A stretch of 64,000 nucleotides of DNA, taken from assembly GCF_002305875.1 (NCBI RefSeq), contig NZ_CP022098.1:62001-126000 (forward strand), read 5' to 3'. A program made the position numbers and the translations under genes. The DNA is from Cystobacter fuscus (lineage in GTDB: Bacteria; Myxococcota; Myxococcia; Myxococcales; Myxococcaceae). Below, piece by piece: positions 18,120-26,833 of this stretch (positions are counted from its first letter, which is position 1; each line of letters begins with the position of its first letter). The notes under the pieces are model-generated. The model made no database searches. It was given only the letters and a program-made list of their open reading frames with translations, and had not been told where the DNA came from.

Positions 18120-20132
18120 TTGACGCGCTTGTCCATGTCCAGACGGCTGATTGCTAGCAGGTATAGCTTGGAGCACAACCTGGGGGGTGGTGGCATGGGG
18201 GCCATCTGGGTGGCTCTGGACTCGCAACTCCAGCGGCGGGTCGCGGTCAAGCTGATGGCCTCGCACTTCGTCGCCTCACCCTCGGCCCGCTACCAGTTCG
18301 AGCAGGAAGCGAAGGCCGTGGCCCGGCTGCACAACCCGCACGTGGTGCAGATCCACGATTATGGCGTCGATCAGGACACGCCCTACATCGTGATGGAGCT
18401 GCTCGAGGGAGAGGATCTCGAGAACCGCCTCGGCCGGCAGGGCCGGCTCCCGCTGGCGGTGGTCTCCTCGCTGCTCAACCAGGTGGCCAGGGCCCTGGCC
18501 TCCGCGCATGCGGCGGGCATCATCCACCGGGATCTCAAGCCCGCCAACCTCTTCCTGGCCCGGGTCGACACCGAGGAAGTGGTGAAGGTGCTCGACTTCG
18601 GGTTGGCGCGGCTGGGCACCAGCGGCGCGGTCGCGATGAAGCCGCCCCGGGAGGTGATGGGGACGCCGCGCTACATGAGTCCCGAGCAGCTGTCGGGGGG
18701 AGCCGGCATCGATCACCGCAGTGATCTCTGGTCGCTCGCGGTGGTGGCCTACCGGGCGCTCACCGGTTTCTTTCCCTTTGGCGATGACGTCCCCGGCGCG
18801 CTCGTCTCCCGGGGGATCCCCCTTGTCGCCGAGCCCCCCTCGAGCCTGCTGCCCGAGCTGGGCAAGGAGGTGGATGCCTTCTTCAAACGCGCCCTGGAAA
18901 CGGAGCCCGCGCGCCGCTTCCAGTCCGCGAGCGAGATGGCGGCGGCCTTCGCCGCGCTGGTGGATCAGCGCCGCACCTCCCGGGCGGCGAAGATCCTGGT
19001 CATCGATGATGAACCGGATGTGCAGCTGTTGATGAAGCAGCGCTTCCGCAAGCAGATCCGCGAGTCGCTCTACGAGTTCGTCTTCGCCTGCGATGGCGAG
19101 GACGCCCTGGAGAAGCTGCGCCAGCATCCCGACACGGATGTGGTGCTCTCCGATCTCAACATGCCGCGGATGGACGGGCTCACGTTCCTCTCGCGGGTGG
19201 GGGAGGTCAATCCGCTCGTCAAGGTCATCATCGTCTCCGCCTACAGCGACATGAACAACATCCGGGTGGCGATGAATCGCGGTGCGTTCGATTTCCTCGT
19301 CAAGCCCATCGACTTCCAGGATCTCGAGGCGACGATCTCCAAGACGATCCAGCACGTGAAGAAGTCCCGCCAGATGCTGCACTCCATGGAGGAGAACCTG
19401 CTGTTCCGGATGTTCGTCCACAGCGGCATCATCGAGCGGGCGCTGCCCCTGCTGCGCGGCCCCGACGTGGTGTTGGGCGAGCGGGTGGAGGCGACGGTGG
19501 CCTTCATCGACGTGAAGGACTTCACGCAGGTCGCGCGCCAGGAGCAGCCCGACGCCGCCATCCGCAGGTTGAACGCCAACTTCGAGGTCATCGTCCCCGA
19601 GCTGCTCGCCCGGGGGGGCGTGGTGGACAAGTTCGTGGGCGACGCGGTGATGGCCGTGTTCCGCGACGCGGGGCACCTGGAGCGGGCGCTGGTGGCCTGC
19701 GTGGCGGCCCGCGACCAGCTGCGCACGATGGCCTCGCGCTATGGCGAGCACTCCCCCTATGTCCATGGGGCCAGCATCGGTCTGGACTCGGGGGAGTTGC
19801 TCTCCGGCAGCATTGGCGCCAAGGGGCTGGGTCGATTGGATTACACGGTGCTCGGGGACGCGGTGAACACCGCGGCGCGATTGGCCTCATCGGCCGAGCG
19901 GGATCAGATCCTCATCCAAGACAGGCTTCGCCAGCAGGTGGAGTACAGCTTCGAGTGCGTGGGGGCCGGTGAGAGAAGGCTGCCTGGAACGAAGGAGCCG
20001 GTGACCGTCTACGACGTGCGCTACTACAAGAAGAAGGAAAAGGAAGAGGTGTCCACCTCGGAGTCGACCGCTTCCGTCCTGATCGCCAATGGCGAGCAGG
20101 TGCCTCCTTCGCGGGCCAGTGGGGGGGGGTAG
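18120..20132 (+). CDS. Ser/Thr kinase - receiver - class III nucleotide cyclase fusion protein
   Basis: A 670-residue soluble protein joining three signalling modules (numbering from the TTG). Kinase, 14-280: LGGGGMG loop, Lys44, HRD 136-138, DFG 159-161, GTPRYMSPEQ. Receiver, 291-410: acidic pair Asp296-297, phospho-acceptor Asp345, Ser373, Lys395. Class III cyclase, about 455-600: metal Asp464 and Asp468-region motif FIDVKDFT, Lys504 in DKFVGD, Thr576 in DYTVLGD, Asn583 and Arg587. Thr at the second base-selecting position is the pattern of class IIIb (often bicarbonate-responsive) adenylyl cyclases. All catalytic residues look intact. The start is uncertain: TTG 18120, TTG 18129 (GAGG ten bases upstream) or ATG 18135 are all in frame. 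Confidence 0.9.
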   Translation: MTRLSMSRRLIASRYSLEHNLGGGGMGAIWVALDSQLQRRVAVKLMASHFVASPSARYQFEQEAKAVARLHNPHVVQIHDYGVDQDTPYIVMELLEGEDLENRLGRQGRLPLAVVSSLLNQVARALASAHAAGIIHRDLKPANLFLARVDTEEVVKVLDFGLARLGTSGAVAMKPPREVMGTPRYMSPEQLSGGAGIDHRSDLWSLAVVAYRALTGFFPFGDDVPGALVSRGIPLVAEPPSSLLPELGKEVDAFFKRALETEPARRFQSASEMAAAFAALVDQRRTSRAAKILVIDDEPDVQLLMKQRFRKQIRESLYEFVFACDGEDALEKLRQHPDTDVVLSDLNMPRMDGLTFLSRVGEVNPLVKVIIVSAYSDMNNIRVAMNRGAFDFLVKPIDFQDLEATISKTIQHVKKSRQMLHSMEENLLFRMFVHSGIIERALPLLRGPDVVLGERVEATVAFIDVKDFTQVARQEQPDAAIRRLNANFEVIVPELLARGGVVDKFVGDAVMAVFRDAGHLERALVACVAARDQLRTMASRYGEHSPYVHGASIGLDSGELLSGSIGAKGLGRLDYTVLGDAVNTAARLASSAERDQILIQDRLRQQVEYSFECVGAGERRLPGTKEPVTVYDVRYYKKKEKEEVSTSESTASVLIANGEQVPPSRASGGG

Positions 20133-20171
20133 TCTGGAGCTGAGCGGGTTGAAGCCTCGTCATCCCGCCAT

Positions 20172-21344
20172 TCAGATTCCGCCGATCCTCAATGGCAGAC
20201 GGACGGGGCCGTGCACGTGGATCGCCCGGCGCGGCTCCCAGGGTGCGTTGCTCGCGAGCTCGAAGTGTTTCACCCGCTCGAGGAACACGCCCAGGGTGAT
20301 CCGCGCCTCCAGCCGTGACAGCGGAGCCCCGATGCAGAAGTGGATGCCATGGCCAAACGCGAGGTGCGGGTTCGGGTCTCGCGTGATGTCGAAGCGGTGC
20401 GCCTCGGGGAACCTGCGCGGATCCCGGTTCGCCGAGCCAATCATCGGCATCACCAGCTTGCCGGCGGGAATCACCTGGCCGTGCATTGCAACGTCCCGCC
20501 TCGTCACGCGGAACATCGTCTGGACGGGCGAGCGGTAGCGCAGCACCTCCTCGATCGCCAGGGGCAACAGGCCCGGGTCCGCCCGTAGACGGGCGAGCTG
20601 CTCCGGATGCTCGAGCAGGCAGAGCACGGTGTTGCTGATGAGGTTCGTCGTCGTCTCGTGCCCCGCCGACAGCAGCAACTGGAAGAAGCCGAGCAGATCC
20701 TCCTCCGTCAGCCGCTCGCCATCCACCTCGGCCGCGACGAGCTGGGTGAGCAGATCCTCCCTCGGCTCCGCCCGCCGCTGGGCAATCAGCTCCGTGAGAT
20801 ACGCTTGCATCTCGTCCGTCACCTCGCGGAACTCCCGCCCCGCCCGCTCGGCCTCCGCTCCTCCCGCGAGGAAGTAGCTCAGCGCCATGATCGCATCACT
20901 CCAGTGCTTGAACCGTGGCAGATCCTCCTGGGGCGCGCCGAGCATCTGGGTGATCACCCTCAATGGCAGGGGGACCGACAGCTCCTCGACGAGGTCCATG
21001 CTCTCCCGCTCGAGTGGCCCATCCAGGAGCTGGGACGACCACTCCCGGATACGAGGCTCGAGGTTGGCCACGGCACGCGGGGTGAAGGCTCGCATGATGA
21101 GGGCACGCAGCTTCGTGTGGCGCGGCGCATCGGTGAAGACGAGCCAGCGGGAAGTCTTGTTGTCCGGCGGTGACACGACCGAGCTGAAGGTCTCGTGCTC
21201 GTGGAGCGCGCGCTTGACGCCCTCGTGGTCGAAAATCATCCACGCATCCGCGCTCGGCTCGTGAAGCACGGGGGAGACGTCGCGCGCCCGGTCATACGCG
21301 GGATGGGGATCGCGGCGCAGCTCATCGGACAGTAGGTTCATCAT
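20172..21344 (-). CDS. Cytochrome P450
   Basis: A 390-residue soluble bacterial P450 monooxygenase. The I-helix oxygen-activation motif is AGHETT (227-232), the K-helix E-x-x-R is Glu266-Arg269, and the haem-thiolate loop is FGHGIHFCIG with ligand Cys337. Length and the DAPRHTKLR and NRDPRRFP segments are typical of class I enzymes that need separate ferredoxin partners, none of which lies nearby. The substrate is unknown. AGGAG precedes the first of two adjacent ATG codons. It is divergent from an AraC-type regulator with only 53 bases between the starts, so that regulator is its most likely controller. Confidence 0.93.
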   Translation of the reverse strand: MMNLLSDELRRDPHPAYDRARDVSPVLHEPSADAWMIFDHEGVKRALHEHETFSSVVSPPDNKTSRWLVFTDAPRHTKLRALIMRAFTPRAVANLEPRIREWSSQLLDGPLERESMDLVEELSVPLPLRVITQMLGAPQEDLPRFKHWSDAIMALSYFLAGGAEAERAGREFREVTDEMQAYLTELIAQRRAEPREDLLTQLVAAEVDGERLTEEDLLGFFQLLLSAGHETTTNLISNTVLCLLEHPEQLARLRADPGLLPLAIEEVLRYRSPVQTMFRVTRRDVAMHGQVIPAGKLVMPMIGSANRDPRRFPEAHRFDITRDPNPHLAFGHGIHFCIGAPLSRLEARITLGVFLERVKHFELASNAPWEPRRAIHVHGPVRLPLRIGGI

Positions 21345-21382
21345 GGCGCACTCCTCCAGGGCTCGGCACCGGCGGGGGACGC

Positions 21383-21388
21383 TAGGCT
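21383..21388 (+). promoter_or_regulatory. Candidate -10 hexamer (TAGGCT) for the AraC-type regulator gene
   Basis: TAGGCT within GCTAGGCT ends nine bases before the ATG at 21398, and no Shine-Dalgarno lies between. A start of transcription about seven bases downstream would make a nearly leaderless message. The whole divergent spacer is 53 bases, so P450 and regulator promoters must overlap here. Confidence 0.4.
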
Positions 21389-21397
21389 TCGAGCCCC

Positions 21398-22207
21398 ATG
21401 GAGCGCTTGAACGAATCGCGGATCGGAGCCCTCATCACCGACACCTACGCGGTGCGCGCCTCCACCGGCGTGTCATCGACGCTCCATGCCCAGCACGGCG
21501 TGGCGATCCTCATCGGCCTGGACGCCGACGTGACGGTGATGGAGCCGGGGCGCGGGACGGTGAGCGGGCGCGTGGTGGTGGTGCCTCCCCATGTGCGGCA
21601 CGCCACCTCGAGTCCCGGACCCACGCTCGCGCTCCTCCATGACCCACTGGCGGCGCCGCACATCGCCGACTACTCACGTCTGCGCGGAGGGGCCTTCGTG
21701 CTCGAGTCCCACCTCGCGCGGAGGCTCGAGGACGCCTCGGCCGCGCATGGCGCGTGGCTGACGCGCGCGGAGGTGCTCGATGGCCTCGCCCGCGAGTCGG
21801 CAACGTGGCTCGCCCGGGAGCTGCCTCGCCGCCGGCCCGATATCCGCGTGGCCCGGGTGCTCGAGGCCCTGAAGGATCCGTCCGCCGATCCGCGCCTCGT
21901 CCTCGCGCGCACGGGTCTGTCCCGGGCGCACCTCCGGGCGCTGTTCGTGCGCGAGGTGGGCATGCCCATGCGGACCTATCAGCTCTGGCGCAGGCTGCTC
22001 GTCGCGCTGGGGGCCTTCGCGCGCCTGGACGCCACGAGTGCCGCCCACTTCGCGGGCTTCGCCGACCTCGCCCACTTCTCGCGCACCTGCCGCCGCATGC
22101 TGGGCTACTCGCCCACCCTGCTGCGCGGGCAGCTCCTCCGGGAGGAGGGGGCCCGGCTCAACTCGCGCGGCGCTCCTCGCCCCGGCGACGCACGGCCCGC
22201 CAGGTGA
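21398..22207 (+). CDS. AraC family transcriptional regulator
   Basis: This 269-residue protein has a C-terminal AraC/XylS double HTH (about 155-250): PRLVLARTGLSRAHLRALFVREVGMPMRTYQLWRR is spread over the first helices and linker, and HFAGFADLAHFSRTCRRMLGYSP over the second motif. The N-terminal part is a short cupin-like sensor region (HAQHGVAILIGLDADVTVM, VVVVPPHVRHA) that probably binds a small molecule. It is divergent from the P450 gene and likely regulates it. Its 3' end overlaps the convergent membrane-protein gene by 50 bases. Confidence 0.87.
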   Translation: MERLNESRIGALITDTYAVRASTGVSSTLHAQHGVAILIGLDADVTVMEPGRGTVSGRVVVVPPHVRHATSSPGPTLALLHDPLAAPHIADYSRLRGGAFVLESHLARRLEDASAAHGAWLTRAEVLDGLARESATWLARELPRRRPDIRVARVLEALKDPSADPRLVLARTGLSRAHLRALFVREVGMPMRTYQLWRRLLVALGAFARLDATSAAHFAGFADLAHFSRTCRRMLGYSPTLLRGQLLREEGARLNSRGAPRPGDARPAR

Positions 22208-22703
22208 GCCACAGCCCGAAGAGCATCACGAGGGTGGCCGTCGCGGTGAACAGGACGCCGATGCGGCTGGCACGGGGCCGGTCGTCGTGCCACATGCTGA
22301 AGCCGGGCGCTCCGGGCGTGCTCAGGAAGCGATCCACGGAGACGGTGGCGCTCCGGGCCTGCTTCTCCTGCTCCATCCAATGAGCGGCGATGGGGAAGTC
22401 GCCCCGCGTGGTGACGAGCATGGGCCGGTAGATGCTCTCGTCCTCGCCCCGGGAGCTGCGGCGCCGATCGATGCGCGTGCCCTGCAACTCGCCGAGCTGG
22501 AAGGTGGTGGGTGCCTCGCGCGTGAGCCAGCCCACGCGGGTGTGGGTGCAGGGGCCGCCTCGCTCGCACTTCAGCTCGATGCGCGCCTTGGTGTCGAGGA
22601 AGCCCAGGCCGAAGACGAAGAAGGGCACCGAGAGCAGCAGGAAGCTGGCGCCTCCGATGAACAGGGAGCGTGAGGAGGTTTTCGGGGAAGGGGTATCGCT
22701 CAC
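22158..22703 (-). CDS. Two-TM membrane protein of unknown function
   Basis: The 181-residue product begins VSDTPSPKTSSRS (GTG read as Met) and has one membrane helix near the N-terminus (about 14-34, LFIGGASFLLLSVPFFVFGL) and one near the C-terminus (about 146-166, GVLFTATATLVMLFGLWLTW) ending in RRRGEERR. The 110 residues between them (with CERGGPC) would face the periplasm. This layout is shared by DUF3592-like proteins, but I cannot assign it. GGGGAG precedes the GTG. It overlaps the end of the AraC-type gene by 50 bases, convergently. Confidence 0.7.
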   Translation of the reverse strand: MSDTPSPKTSSRSLFIGGASFLLLSVPFFVFGLGFLDTKARIELKCERGGPCTHTRVGWLTREAPTTFQLGELQGTRIDRRRSSRGEDESIYRPMLVTTRGDFPIAAHWMEQEKQARSATVSVDRFLSTPGAPGFSMWHDDRPRASRIGVLFTATATLVMLFGLWLTWRAVRRRGEERRAS

Positions 22704-22879
22704 GCTCCCCTCATAGACCTGGACCCGGGGTCGGGGCACGCGAGAAACGCGCGGGCGGGCCCTGTTGACCGGTGCGCATCCGGGGAGACCGAGTGTCCAC
22801 CACCCGGAGGGGATGGGCCCAAGGGGGCTGCGCCAGGGGGCGAGGTGATGCACGACAGGGGCCCACGGGAGGTGGTGCG

Positions 22880-23974
22880 ATGAAGGCGGTGGTGCTGTTC
22901 CCCAAGGAAGGGAAGGTCAAGGTCATCGATGTGCCCGAGCCGCGGCTGGGCTCGCCCGGCCAGGTGCGGGTGCGCACGCTGGAGGTGGGGGTGTGCGGCA
23001 CCGACCGGGAGGTGGCGCGGGGCGAGCATGGCCGGGCCCCCGAGGGAGAGGACTACCTCATCGTCGGCCACGAGTGCCTGGGCGAGGTGGTGGAGGTGGG
23101 CGCGGAGGTGAAGGACCTGAAGCCCGGGGACCTGGTGGTGCCGCGGGTGCGCCGGCCCTGTGCGAGCGAGCAGTGCACGCCGTGCCGCGAGGGCCACGCG
23201 GACTTCTGCGTGACGGGGGAGTACACGGAGCGGGGCATTCAGGGCGCGCACGGCTTCTGCGCGGAGTTCTTCGTGGAGGACGCGCGCTACCTGCACCGGG
23301 TGCCGCGCGAGCTGCGCGAGGTGGCCGTGCTCACCGAGCCGCTGACCATCGCGGAGAAGAGCCTGCGCCAGGTGAAGCTCATCCAGCAGCGGGTGCCCTC
23401 CAAGGACGAGCGGGCCTCGCACGCGGTGGTGCTGGGCGCGGGGCCGGTGGGGTTGCTCGGGGCCATGGCGCTGGTGCGCGCGGGTTACCAGACGACCGTG
23501 TACTCGCATTCCCGCAAGCCCAACAAGAAGGCGGAGCTGAGCGAGGCGGTGGGCGTGCCCTACGTGTCCTCCGAGGAGTACTCCGTGAAGGAGCTCGTGA
23601 AACAGCGGGGGCGGGCGGACGTGGTGTATGAGGCGGCGGGCGTGGCGAGCGCCGCCTTCGCGCTGCTCGAGGGGCTCGCGCCCAACGGGGTGTTCGTCTT
23701 CACCGGCGTGCCGCCGAGCGAGAAGCAGAAGGTGGACGAGGGCGCGCTGATGAAGCGCGTGGTTCTCGACAACCAGGTGCTGCTCGGCACGGTGAACGCC
23801 GCGGCGGAGGATTTCGACGCGGCGATCGAGGACCTGTTTCACTTCCAGAGCAGGTGGCGCGGGCCGCTCGAATCCCTCATCACCGCGCGCCATCCTCCCG
23901 AGGACTACGCCGAGGTGGTGGAGGGCGACAAAAAGAGCGGCGTCAAGGACGTCATCGCCTTTTCCCGAGGGTGA
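22880..23974 (+). CDS. Zinc-dependent glucose 1-dehydrogenase-like alcohol dehydrogenase
   Basis: A 364-residue medium-chain dehydrogenase. The catalytic zinc region is visible in GVCGTDRE (Cys) and IVGHECLGEV (His-Glu), the structural zinc in CASEQCTPCREGHADFC (four Cys), and the NAD(P) Rossmann loop in VVLGAGPVGLLGAMAL. The C-terminal GTVNAAAEDFDAAIEDL stretch matches the glucose dehydrogenase subgroup, which oxidises aldoses such as glucose to lactones. GGGAGG lies seven bases before ATG 22880. The GH15 glycosidase gene is 860 bases downstream on the same strand, so released glucose could be its substrate, by inference. Confidence 0.87.
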   Translation: MKAVVLFPKEGKVKVIDVPEPRLGSPGQVRVRTLEVGVCGTDREVARGEHGRAPEGEDYLIVGHECLGEVVEVGAEVKDLKPGDLVVPRVRRPCASEQCTPCREGHADFCVTGEYTERGIQGAHGFCAEFFVEDARYLHRVPRELREVAVLTEPLTIAEKSLRQVKLIQQRVPSKDERASHAVVLGAGPVGLLGAMALVRAGYQTTVYSHSRKPNKKAELSEAVGVPYVSSEEYSVKELVKQRGRADVVYEAAGVASAAFALLEGLAPNGVFVFTGVPPSEKQKVDEGALMKRVVLDNQVLLGTVNAAAEDFDAAIEDLFHFQSRWRGPLESLITARHPPEDYAEVVEGDKKSGVKDVIAFSRG

Positions 23975-24065
23975 GAAGCGGGTGACAATGCGTCCATCGC
24001 CTCGCGGGGGGAGGGGAATTAGGGTGTGGTGCTGGGGGCCCGTCTGACCACTCAAGGAGGAACGC

Positions 24066-24704
24066 ATGCAAGGAGCCTGGCTGGACATCTCGATACCGTT
24101 CGCGGAGGAGCCGTCCGGGCAAGAAGTGGTCGCGGGGCGGACGGGGATGCCCGAGAGCGCCGCGGAACAGGCCGAGTGGTTGAAGCGGGCCGCGTGGATG
24201 GGGACGTATGTGACGGCGCCGCCGAGTCTGGAATTGGACCTGGAGGACACCGAGCGGCTGCCCTTGAGCGCGACGGTGGGCAAGGCGCGCGTGCTGCACC
24301 TGGATGACGTGGACTGCATCCGGGCCGACTCGCTGGCCGAGTACGAGCCGCGCGAGGGAGAGCGGTTGCTCTTGCGCACGCGCAACTCCTCGCGCGAGTG
24401 GTGGAAGCGGCCGCACGGCGAGGACTTCGTGATGCTGTCGGACGCGGCGGCGCAGTTGCTCGTGGAGCGGCGCGTGGCGTGCGTGGGCGTGGACTACGTG
24501 TCGCGCGCGGGCTTCCACACCGAGGGCCTCGGCGTGCACCAGCGCCTGCGCGAGGCCGGGATGTGGCTCATCGAGGGGCTGGACCTGAGCGAGGTGAAGG
24601 TGGGCGTGCACGAGCTGGTGTGTCTGCCCTTGAAGGTGAAGGCCCAGTGGGGCTCTCCCGCGCGGGCACTCGTGCGCACGCTCCGGGAAGCGTCCCTCGG
24701 GTAG
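24066..24704 (+). CDS. Cyclase-family (kynurenine formamidase-like) protein lacking the metal motif
   Basis: The 212-residue protein has the overall pattern of the cyclase (PF04199) family: WLDISIPFAEE at the start, ARVLHLDDVD, GERLLLRTRN, SDAAAQLLVERRVACVGVDYVS and HELVCLPLKV. The family's metal-binding signature HxGTHxDxPxH reads WMGTYVTAPPS here (about residues 45-55), so all three His and the Asp are replaced. It is therefore probably not a metal-dependent hydrolase of the usual kind. GGAGGAACGC lies directly before the ATG, and a TAGGGT hexamer at 24020-24025 is a likely -10 element. It stands between the sugar dehydrogenase and GH15 genes. Confidence 0.75.
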   Translation: MQGAWLDISIPFAEEPSGQEVVAGRTGMPESAAEQAEWLKRAAWMGTYVTAPPSLELDLEDTERLPLSATVGKARVLHLDDVDCIRADSLAEYEPREGERLLLRTRNSSREWWKRPHGEDFVMLSDAAAQLLVERRVACVGVDYVSRAGFHTEGLGVHQRLREAGMWLIEGLDLSEVKVGVHELVCLPLKVKAQWGSPARALVRTLREASLG

Positions 24705-24833
24705 CCAGCCGCCCGGCGCGCTGGAGGGTCGGCGTGCGGACATCTGGAGGATTCCCAGCGCGTCCGTGAGCACTTCGGGCTGGCGGACGCCGGGGTCCAC
24801 TCCCTACTTCGAAGTACAGCGAGGGAGAGGCCC

Positions 24834-26693
24834 ATGAACGGGGAGAAGACAGCGCGATCACCCGCCATCGAGGACCATGGTGTGATTGGGGATCTGCGCA
24901 CGGTGGCGCTGGTGGCGACCGACGGCACCTTGGATTGGTTGTGCTTTCCGCACTTCGACAGCCCGAGCGTCTTCGCCGCGTTGTTGGACGCGGACAAGGG
25001 CGGCCACTTCTTCATCCGGCCGGAGCGCCTGCCGGGCCAGCCGGAGGTGGTGCACAAGCAGTTCTACTGGCCGGACACCAACGTGCTGGTGACTCGCTTC
25101 TACAGCGAGAACGGCGTGGGTGAGCTGGTGGACTTCATGCCCCTGGGCACCCAGGCGCCGGTGCGCATGGTGGTGCGGCGCATCCGCGTGGTGCGCGGGG
25201 AGATGCCCTTTCGCATGGAGTGTCTGCCCGCCTTCAACTACGCGCGGGACGAGCACTCGGTGCGGATGCTCGACCATGGGGTGAGCTTCCTGTCCCCCAC
25301 GCTCAGCCTGACGCTCGCCACGAAGGCGAAGCTGGAGACGGACGGCAAGCGTGTCACCTCGCGCTTCACCCTGCGCGAGGGCCAGTCCATGGTGTTCTCC
25401 CTGATCGAGGGCGCGCCCTCGTCCTGCGCCAGGCAGGCCATGGGGCACGAGTCCGCCGAGGAGTTGTTCCGCGACACGGTGAGCTACTGGCGGCACTGGC
25501 TGTCGCAGTGCACCTACCGGGGGCGCTGGCGCGAGGTGGTGTATCGCTCGGCGCTCGCGCTCAAGCTGATGACGTTCGAGCCCTCGGGGGCCATCGTGGC
25601 CGCGCCCACGTGCAGTCTGCCGGAGTCCCCCGGCGGCGGACGCAACTGGGACTACCGCTTCGTGTGGATCCGCGACGCGGCCTTCACGGTGTACGCGCTG
25701 TTGCGCATCGGGTTCTCGGACGAGGCGGGCGCGTTCATGCGCTGGTTGGAGCAGCGCATCGCGGAGCTGGGCGAGAACGAGCCGCTCCCGCTCATGTTCG
25801 CGCTGGATGGCACCAAGGTGCCCCTGGAGGAGGAGCTGTCGCACCTGGCGGGCTATCGCGACTCACGTCCGGTGCGCATCGGCAACGAGGCGGCGCACAA
25901 CCACCTCCAGCTCGACATCTACGGCGAGCTGATGGACGGCGTGTACCTGTACAACAAGCACGGCGCGCCCATCAGCTATGACTTCTGGAGCCACCTGCGC
26001 CGGCTGATGAACTGGCTGTGCGACAACTGGCGGCGCAAGGACGAGAGCATCTGGGAGGTGCGCTCGGGGCGGCAGCACTTCGTGTACTCGAAGATGATGT
26101 GCTGGGTGGCGTTGGACCGGGCCATCCGCCTGGCCGGCAAGCGCAGCTTCCCCTCGGACCTGGCCCGGTGGATCCACGAGCGTGACGCCATGTTCGAGGA
26201 GATCATGAACGAGGGCTGGTGCCAGGAGCGGAGCACCTTCGTGCAGTACTACGGCGCCCAGGCCCTGGACGCCTCCGTGCTGCTCATGCCGCTGGTCTTC
26301 TTCCTGTCGCCGGTGGATCCGCGCATCCTCTCCACCGTGGAGCTCATCCGCAAGCCGCCGAAGGAGGGAGGGCTCACGTCGGACGGGCTCGTGTTCCGCT
26401 ACGACACGGAGGCCAGCCAGGACGGGCTCACCGGCCGCGAGGGCACGTTCAACCTGTGCACCTTCTGGCTCGTGGAGGCGATGACGCGCGCGAGCGTCAC
26501 CCGGCCGGACTTGCTGGACGAGGCCCGGCTCCTCTTCGAGCGGATGCTCGGCTACGCCAGCCACCTGGGCCTGTTCGCCGAGCAGACGGGACCGGCTGGC
26601 GAGGCCCTCGGCAACTTCCCCCAGGCCCTCACCCACCTGTCGCTCATCAGCGCCGCGTACAACCTGGACCGGGCGCTCGGCGCGGGCGACTGA
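24834..26693 (+). CDS. Glycoside hydrolase family 15 protein (glucoamylase or trehalase type)
   Basis: A 619-residue protein with the N-terminal beta-sandwich of bacterial GH15 enzymes ([20 protein letters not shown] to about 230) and an (alpha/alpha)6 barrel. The barrel shows [16 protein letters not shown], the acid region [10 protein letters not shown] (Glu408) and the base region [12 protein letters not shown] (Glu536). Length and motifs are those of intracellular enzymes that act on trehalose or alpha-glucans and release glucose. There is no signal peptide. GGGAGAGG precedes the ATG. The upstream dehydrogenase could oxidise the product. Trehalase and glucoamylase activity cannot be told apart from sequence. 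Confidence 0.9.
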   Translation: MNGEKTARSPAIEDHGVIGDLRTVALVATDGTLDWLCFPHFDSPSVFAALLDADKGGHFFIRPERLPGQPEVVHKQFYWPDTNVLVTRFYSENGVGELVDFMPLGTQAPVRMVVRRIRVVRGEMPFRMECLPAFNYARDEHSVRMLDHGVSFLSPTLSLTLATKAKLETDGKRVTSRFTLREGQSMVFSLIEGAPSSCARQAMGHESAEELFRDTVSYWRHWLSQCTYRGRWREVVYRSALALKLMTFEPSGAIVAAPTCSLPESPGGGRNWDYRFVWIRDAAFTVYALLRIGFSDEAGAFMRWLEQRIAELGENEPLPLMFALDGTKVPLEEELSHLAGYRDSRPVRIGNEAAHNHLQLDIYGELMDGVYLYNKHGAPISYDFWSHLRRLMNWLCDNWRRKDESIWEVRSGRQHFVYSKMMCWVALDRAIRLAGKRSFPSDLARWIHERDAMFEEIMNEGWCQERSTFVQYYGAQALDASVLLMPLVFFLSPVDPRILSTVELIRKPPKEGGLTSDGLVFRYDTEASQDGLTGREGTFNLCTFWLVEAMTRASVTRPDLLDEARLLFERMLGYASHLGLFAEQTGPAGEALGNFPQALTHLSLISAAYNLDRALGAGD

Positions 26694-26833
26694 GCGCTCT
26701 CGGGGGGCCGACGGCGTGCCAGGAGTGTCCCGGGGATGTCACGGCGACGTCACGCGCGTCCGGTGTAGAGTGGGGACACGCGCTGCCCCCATTCAGGCGG
26801 AGTGCCAGGGCGGGGGGGCGCCGGGAGCGCTCG

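Noticed and set aside
17719-18123. Open frames of 80-140 codons before the kinase-cyclase gene
   Set aside because: Several overlap on both strands, without an SD, known domain or normal codon use.
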